DNA of 64,000 nucleotides from DTU018 sp029550685 (GTDB lineage Bacteria; Bacillota; Syntrophomonadia; Syntrophomonadales; Syntrophomonadaceae), in the NCBI GenBank assembly GCA_035412805.1, contig DAONVO010000003.1:1-64000 (forward strand), read 5' to 3'. Under the pieces are notes generated by a model that did no database searches, was not told where the DNA came from, and worked only from the letters and a program-made list of their open reading frames with translations. A program made the translations under genes and the position numbers. Below, one piece after another: positions 60,288 through 64,000 of this stretch; the stretch's first letter is position 1, and every line of letters starts with the position of its first letter.

Positions 60288-61157
60288 TTATATTTGCGCG
60301 AGTAAATTTCTCCTGCGGGCATAAAGGGCTTGCTGTACAAATTCAGTTAGCCGTATTCTGCAGCCCGGCTGGTACTCGGCCAGACCGTGGCTTATAACCG
60401 GCTGCCATTCATAGTGGCTCAGCTGTTCATCAAGCTGGCAAGCGATATCTATTCTATCTGTTATAGCAGTTGCCTCCTCTATTGAACACTGAGGCAAGAT
60501 AACCATTAATTCGTCCTCACCCATGCGAAACACAGTTTCAGAAATGCGAATATTGCTCTGGATAATCCGGCTCAGCTCTTTTACCATTTGATCTACGCAA
60601 TCATGTCCATACCTTTCCTTCACTTGCTTGAGATTATCAATATTAATAGACCAGATAGTAAGTGGCCACTGGTAACGTTCCGACCTTTGCATCTGGCTAA
60701 CCAGCAAGGCCATGCCTGTTCTTCTATTAGGTAATCCTGTCACTGAATCAGTAGTGGCTTGGTTTTTCAATTGTTCGGCTAAAAGGCGGCGTTGTTCACT
60801 TTCCTGGTCTAACTGGGTAACGGCCCTTTTTAACTCGGCCTTCAAGAGGCTGACTTTCTGTTCCAGTGCGGCATTGCTCACCCGCATTTTTTCGGTCAGC
60901 ATACGCTGATGATGAACTATATACCTGGCATGCCGCAGCTTGCTTAAACCATATGCCACCAGACCTACTGATACAGCCAACAGCACGTTAAGTATTACCA
61001 AAATGCTTGTTACCATCATATTAAAGCCTTGGTGATCATACAACTGGTGCGGCAATTCTCGAAAAAAGTCATGAATCACCATCAGGAGATAAACAGCTCC
61101 TCCTGCCAATGAAAGCCATAAAACGATGCCGGCAACTAGAGTAGTTTTACACTTCAT
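60288..61157 (-). CDS. Membrane protein with degenerate GGDEF domain
   Basis: 289 residues. Two N-terminal spans (about 7-28 and 47-70) are followed by a coiled coil (about 85-130) and a GGDEF-like domain (about 130-285) with TDSVTGLPNRRTGMALL. The catalytic motif reads MGEDEL instead of GGDEF: the second Gly, needed for GTP binding, is Glu. It is probably a non-catalytic c-di-GMP or GTP sensor. A 16-codon ORF ends 3 bp before its ATG. Confidence 0.82.
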   Translation of the reverse strand: MKCKTTLVAGIVLWLSLAGGAVYLLMVIHDFFRELPHQLYDHQGFNMMVTSILVILNVLLAVSVGLVAYGLSKLRHARYIVHHQRMLTEKMRVSNAALEQKVSLLKAELKRAVTQLDQESEQRRLLAEQLKNQATTDSVTGLPNRRTGMALLVSQMQRSERYQWPLTIWSINIDNLKQVKERYGHDCVDQMVKELSRIIQSNIRISETVFRMGEDELMVILPQCSIEEATAITDRIDIACQLDEQLSHYEWQPVISHGLAEYQPGCRIRLTEFVQQALYARRRNLLAQI

Positions 61158-61160
61158 TGG

Positions 61161-61211
61161 CTAGTACTCCGCTCCCATGTTATATTCAAAATGCTTTCTC
61201 CATGGGGTCAT
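61161..61211 (-). CDS. 16-residue upstream ORF before the degenerate GGDEF gene
   Basis: MTPWRKHFEYNMGAEY, with a consensus AGGAGG six bases before its ATG, a better site than that of the main gene. It stops 3 bp before the GGDEF protein start, so it could control that gene by translational coupling. No family is known to me. Confidence 0.45.
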   Translation of the reverse strand: MTPWRKHFEYNMGAEY

Positions 61212-61303
61212 ATTTTTCCTCCTATCCTGTCGAAATCTGGTCTTAGGTCCCTGGCACTCTTACAGGTGTTTAGGCAAATTGTCTTAATACGATTATTACG
61301 CAA

Positions 61304-62548
61304 CTATTTAAACTCCATTGGTCTTGGGGAGGTAACGTACTTCCCTTTAGTACCTACTAAATACCGGTACCAATAGTCAGCTGTCTGGTCCATTATCTTT
61401 TCCCGGAGGTTACGTGGCCACCCCCGCTTAGTGCTAACCAAATCAAATATTTTTTCTGATTTACTCAAATCCCGGTAACTTGCTCGAAGCAGGTTCAGAA
61501 ATTCTTCCAGATGATATATTTTGAATCGCTCCACACCGCATCGCCCCGCAATTTCCTCCAGCAACCGCAGCCCTATTTCCTCATAATCGGACTGTTGATT
61601 TATTCCCAACAAGTCGCAGTAACGCGGTAAAATCTGCTCAAAAAGCATGCGCCGGTAAGATCTCCCCTTAAAACCCATCAGCCGGCCTAGGTCGCGTACC
61701 ATCTCTTCATCCAGTGATAGAAAACAATCCAGAAAATAATCATTATCCCAGGGGTAAATATAAAAGCGGAAACCCTTTAATTGGTGCAGGGTTTTAAAGG
61801 CATCATAGTATCCCATTCTTAGATTGGTGCGGGCTCTTTCTGGACTAAACTCCAGTATGCCCCCCAAATGGTCTGATGGGCTGATATAGGTGAGATGCAG
61901 TCCTTTTTGCCGCACCCGCCGGTAGCGTCCTGGCCCATGGGTTCGCAGAATAATAATCTCCTGGTACCCTTTGTCCACCAGCAACTTAACCGGCAGGTTA
62001 TCATGCAGCCCTCCGTCAATCATGCGGCGACCTTCCACCGGATCTACCTTAAAACCGGGAAAACTGGCACTGGCCATCAGGTAATCTGCCAGCATTCCCT
62101 GGGGAATATCTTCCAGAAACAACTCCAGAGGGCGCAGGTCATGGAGGGATACTGCCACCAGGCCAAAGTCCAGACCGGCTTGGCGAATCACTTTTTCCTT
62201 AACAACCTCGGTTATTAGCTCTTTCAGCGGAGTAACATCCAGACCTCTTTCGTGGAAAATTTCCCGCAGGCGCTGCAGCAAGCGAGGCAGGCTTTCCCTC
62301 CTTAAGCCCAGGCTATTGATGTGTTTCATTCCCGCAGAATCCAGCTTAAATACCCGATCCGGTGTGATATCCCACCACAGTTGATAGGCAAGTTCAGCAT
62401 CGCCTTGAGCGATCATGGCACCGTTCAGAGCTCCCACTGATGTTCCGGCAATACCCCTGATTTCTATTCCTATTTCCTGAATAGCCCTGTAAGCTCCTAT
62501 TTGATAGGCACCCCGAGCTCCTCCGCCTTCTAGTACCAGTCCGATCAC
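61304..62548 (-). CDS. Patatin-like phospholipase (RssA-like)
   Basis: 414 residues. The oxyanion GGGARGAYQIGAY, the nucleophile GTSVG and the catalytic DGG in MIDGGLHDNLPV are all present, giving a Ser-Asp dyad lipid acyl hydrolase. About 190 C-terminal residues beyond the patatin core are helical and unassigned. No signal peptide, so the target is cytosolic or membrane-inner lipid. It lies upstream of the GGDEF pair in the same direction. Confidence 0.88.
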   Translation of the reverse strand: MIGLVLEGGGARGAYQIGAYRAIQEIGIEIRGIAGTSVGALNGAMIAQGDAELAYQLWWDITPDRVFKLDSAGMKHINSLGLRRESLPRLLQRLREIFHERGLDVTPLKELITEVVKEKVIRQAGLDFGLVAVSLHDLRPLELFLEDIPQGMLADYLMASASFPGFKVDPVEGRRMIDGGLHDNLPVKLLVDKGYQEIIILRTHGPGRYRRVRQKGLHLTYISPSDHLGGILEFSPERARTNLRMGYYDAFKTLHQLKGFRFYIYPWDNDYFLDCFLSLDEEMVRDLGRLMGFKGRSYRRMLFEQILPRYCDLLGINQQSDYEEIGLRLLEEIAGRCGVERFKIYHLEEFLNLLRASYRDLSKSEKIFDLVSTKRGWPRNLREKIMDQTADYWYRYLVGTKGKYVTSPRPMEFK

Positions 62549-62582
62549 AGTTCCACCCCCGTAAACAATGTATCGCCATTAG

Positions 62583-62614
62583 CACCTGTGGAACATGCCA
62601 CGATGAACGAAAAC
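62583..62614 (+). repeat. R4 short repeat
   Basis: CACCTGTGGAACATGCCACG followed by ATGAACGAAAAC, next to R1 copy 4 as also seen at 13966 beside R1 copy 2. Confidence 0.65.
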
Positions 62615-62636
62615 AAACATCGCTTTACGGCTTAAG

Positions 62637-62842
62637 CAGGAGTATTATCCGGACGAGTGACGTACGACGAGCCGTTGCAACGCACGGCGAAACCGGGGGC
62701 AGCGAAGCGGAGCGAGAAACAGGATGTTTCTAGCAGCGAGGACTGAGTGCTGGATGCCTAACTCCGAACGGTTCGCTTCGCACCGAAGTAAGCCCATGGG
62801 TTGCATGGCGAGGAATTCCGGAACGAGCCGGCTAACACTCTG
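62637..62842 (+). repeat. R1 MITE-like repeat, copy 4
   Basis: 206 bp from CAGGAGTATTATCCGG to CCGGCTAACACTCTG. It is the most diverged copy, yet it keeps the GAAACA-GGA-TGTTTC hairpin. Confidence 0.8.
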
Positions 62843-62871
62843 CCAAGCCATGGTTAGTGTAGATCGACACA

Positions 62872-62905
62872 GAGATTGCCACACCCCTTGCGGGGCTCGC
62901 AATGA
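62872..62905 (+). repeat. R3 REP-like half repeat
   Basis: GAGATTGCCACACCCC...GGGGCTCGCAATGA, the same form as the left half at 25476. Confidence 0.65.
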
Positions 62906-62910
62906 ACTGC

Positions 62911-62943
62911 AAAACCCCCCGCTTAATTCAGCGGGAGGTTTAC
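62911..62943 (-). terminator. Rho-independent terminator of the EamA gene
   Basis: On the minus strand AACC-CCCGCT pairs with AGCGGG-GGTT around GAATTA, followed by Ts, about 110 bp past the EamA stop. Confidence 0.7.
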
Positions 62944-63051
62944 CATCTTATCATTAGCATTTCATCACTGTCACATTTTATTCTAAGCTTCTGACAGGCA
63001 TATAATACAGGTAGAGCTGGAAGAAACCTTTCCCAAACACCTTTTTATTTA

Positions 63052-63966
63052 TCAGGTAATATCTTCTGCCGGATGGCTATATAGTTCACGAGCAGCCTTC
63101 TGGGTAAATTGGACACCTACCAATATAACCAAGGCGCCCCCAAACTGGAGCAGGCTAAAGCTTTCCTCCAAAACCAGCCAGGCTGTGACCACGGCAAAGA
63201 CAGGAGTTATATTATTAAATACTGCTACCCGGGTACTGCCTAAATATTTTATTCCCCATCCCCAGACTAGGTTTCCCAGGGCTAAAGCCAGGATTCCTGA
63301 ATAAGCCACACTGGACCAGCCTAGGATGGTAACCTTTTGCCAATCTGCAGACAACAACTGTGGCAGGGTACCAGCAGTAAAAAATACTGCCGCCACCGTG
63401 AGCAACCAGGCCATGATCTGGAAAGGATGATATTTCTCCAGCAAAGGCCGGGAATAAACTGTGAAGTATGCACATAGGAACTGGGCAGCCAGCATAACCA
63501 GCACCCCTTTTATATCAGCAGCCGATATGGACAAACCAGCACTGCTGCCCAGTACAATTAATATTACCCCCGATAAGGAAACACCTACCCCTGCTGCTAA
63601 TTTGAGGCTGCTTTTTTCCATACCAGTAAAGCGGTTGATAATTAATACGCTCACCGGAATCAAAGCCATTATTATCGAGCAGTTTCCAGCTGCAGTTAGG
63701 CTGACGCCAAAAGTTATACCTACCTGAGGCAAAGCAAAACCTAGAATACCCAAGGACAATACCGCTCTGCGATCCTCAGGCAGCATGGTCCGGTATATCC
63801 TCATCGCCCCAACACACGCCCAAGCTGCCCCAGCGCTTACAACCAGCCGGGTAGTATTAAAAACCAGGGGGGAAAGTTCCTGCAGCCCCAGCTTCATTAC
63901 CGTAAAATTGGCTCCCCAAATGGCAGTAACCACCGACAGGCAGAAGGCTATACGAAGCGGACTCAT
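63052..63966 (-). CDS. EamA/DMT-family transporter
   Basis: About 304 residues with ten predicted membrane helices arranged as two EamA repeats. SVVTAIWGANFTVMKLGL and LVWGWGIKYLGSTRVAVFNN, LEESFSLLQFGGALVILVGV are typical of the drug/metabolite exporter superfamily; the substrate is unknown. I use the ATG at 63966, behind GGAGGG; the GTG at 63990 would translate through that site. A terminator follows at 62911. Confidence 0.88.
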   Translation of the reverse strand: MSPLRIAFCLSVVTAIWGANFTVMKLGLQELSPLVFNTTRLVVSAGAAWACVGAMRIYRTMLPEDRRAVLSLGILGFALPQVGITFGVSLTAAGNCSIIMALIPVSVLIINRFTGMEKSSLKLAAGVGVSLSGVILIVLGSSAGLSISAADIKGVLVMLAAQFLCAYFTVYSRPLLEKYHPFQIMAWLLTVAAVFFTAGTLPQLLSADWQKVTILGWSSVAYSGILALALGNLVWGWGIKYLGSTRVAVFNNITPVFAVVTAWLVLEESFSLLQFGGALVILVGVQFTQKAARELYSHPAEDIT

Positions 63967-64000
63967 TTTTAGTGCTTCCCTCCATTGCACCGGTAATGAT

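Larger units (their letters stand above)
62549..63051. other. Gene-free stretch with R4, R1, R3 and a terminator
   Basis: 503 bp between the patatin-like and EamA genes, both on the minus strand: R4 (62583-62614), R1 copy 4 (62637-62842), R3 (62872-62905) and the EamA terminator (62911-62943). The patatin promoter must be near its left end but was not clear. Confidence 0.85.

Overview
The window looks like a chromosomal segment of a low-to-medium GC, Gram-positive-lineage anaerobe of the Clostridia. A Syntrophomonas-like butyrate-oxidising syntroph is my inference, not something the sequence proves. The clues are Firmicute gene order (rpoE-pyrG; spo0F-fba-tal-glpX-rho-rpmE-prfA-prmC-sua5-mntP-ywlE-rpiB-glyA-atp), zinc-type L31, SLH surface proteins, an acetyl-CoA hydrolase/CoA-transferase family enzyme and a TAXI-type TRAP transporter. 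Strong GGAGG ribosome binding sites occur throughout, and GTG or TTG starts are common.

Layout. 1-2741 (minus): start of the F1Fo ATP synthase operon (atpZ-B-E-F-H-A, running off the left edge), with hairpins between atpZ/atpB and atpE/atpF. 2943-6628 (minus): MazG-like enzyme, dCMP deaminase, glyA, rpiB (holding a 10-N assembly gap), a YwlE-type phosphatase and MntP. 7159-13707 (minus): sua5, prmC, prfA, a DUF1385 protein, rpmE with its own promoter and leader, a YhaM-type exoribonuclease and a radical SAM protein. 14469-23726 (minus): LysM/M23 peptidase, rho, three gluconeogenic enzymes, Spo0F-like regulator, Yip1-family protein, SppA, Alr and FemAB-type ligase. 24035-25402 (plus): CoA-transferase. 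25645-29913 (minus): pyrG, an MBL hydrolase, a tail-less RNA polymerase delta protein and argS. 30024-42286 (minus): a surface-protein block (M1 peptidase, SLH protein, 555-aa secreted protein, giant TIG-repeat protein) followed upstream by an HD-GYP protein. 42942-48128 (plus): DsrE-like protein with a class V aminotransferase, HAAS protein with a tiny membrane protein, soluble chemoreceptor-like protein, cyclophilin and SOD. 48649-49428 (minus): WalJ-like hydrolase. 49592-58763 (plus): HlyD/ABC efflux operon with TetR regulator, TAXI-TRAP operon and a YihY-family protein. 58756-63966 (minus): frameshifted PAS-GGDEF protein, degenerate GGDEF protein with a 16-aa upstream ORF, patatin-like lipase and an EamA transporter.

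Five long gene-free stretches (6629-7158, 13708-14468, 42287-42941, 48129-48648, 62549-63051) are filled by dispersed repeats. There are two MITE-like families with terminal inverted repeats (R1, about 207 bp, four copies; R2, about 199 bp, two copies), REP-like palindromes (R3) and a short motif family (R4). R3 also sits between two copies of a duplicated terminator hairpin after the CoA-transferase gene.

Points most worth checking: the TIG/SLH surface operon; the R1/R2 elements, which share a compensated hairpin; the apparent ATT start of the class V aminotransferase; the homopolymer frameshift in the PAS-GGDEF gene; and the N-gap that is probably a joining artefact. All names rest on reading the protein sequences; no database search was run.
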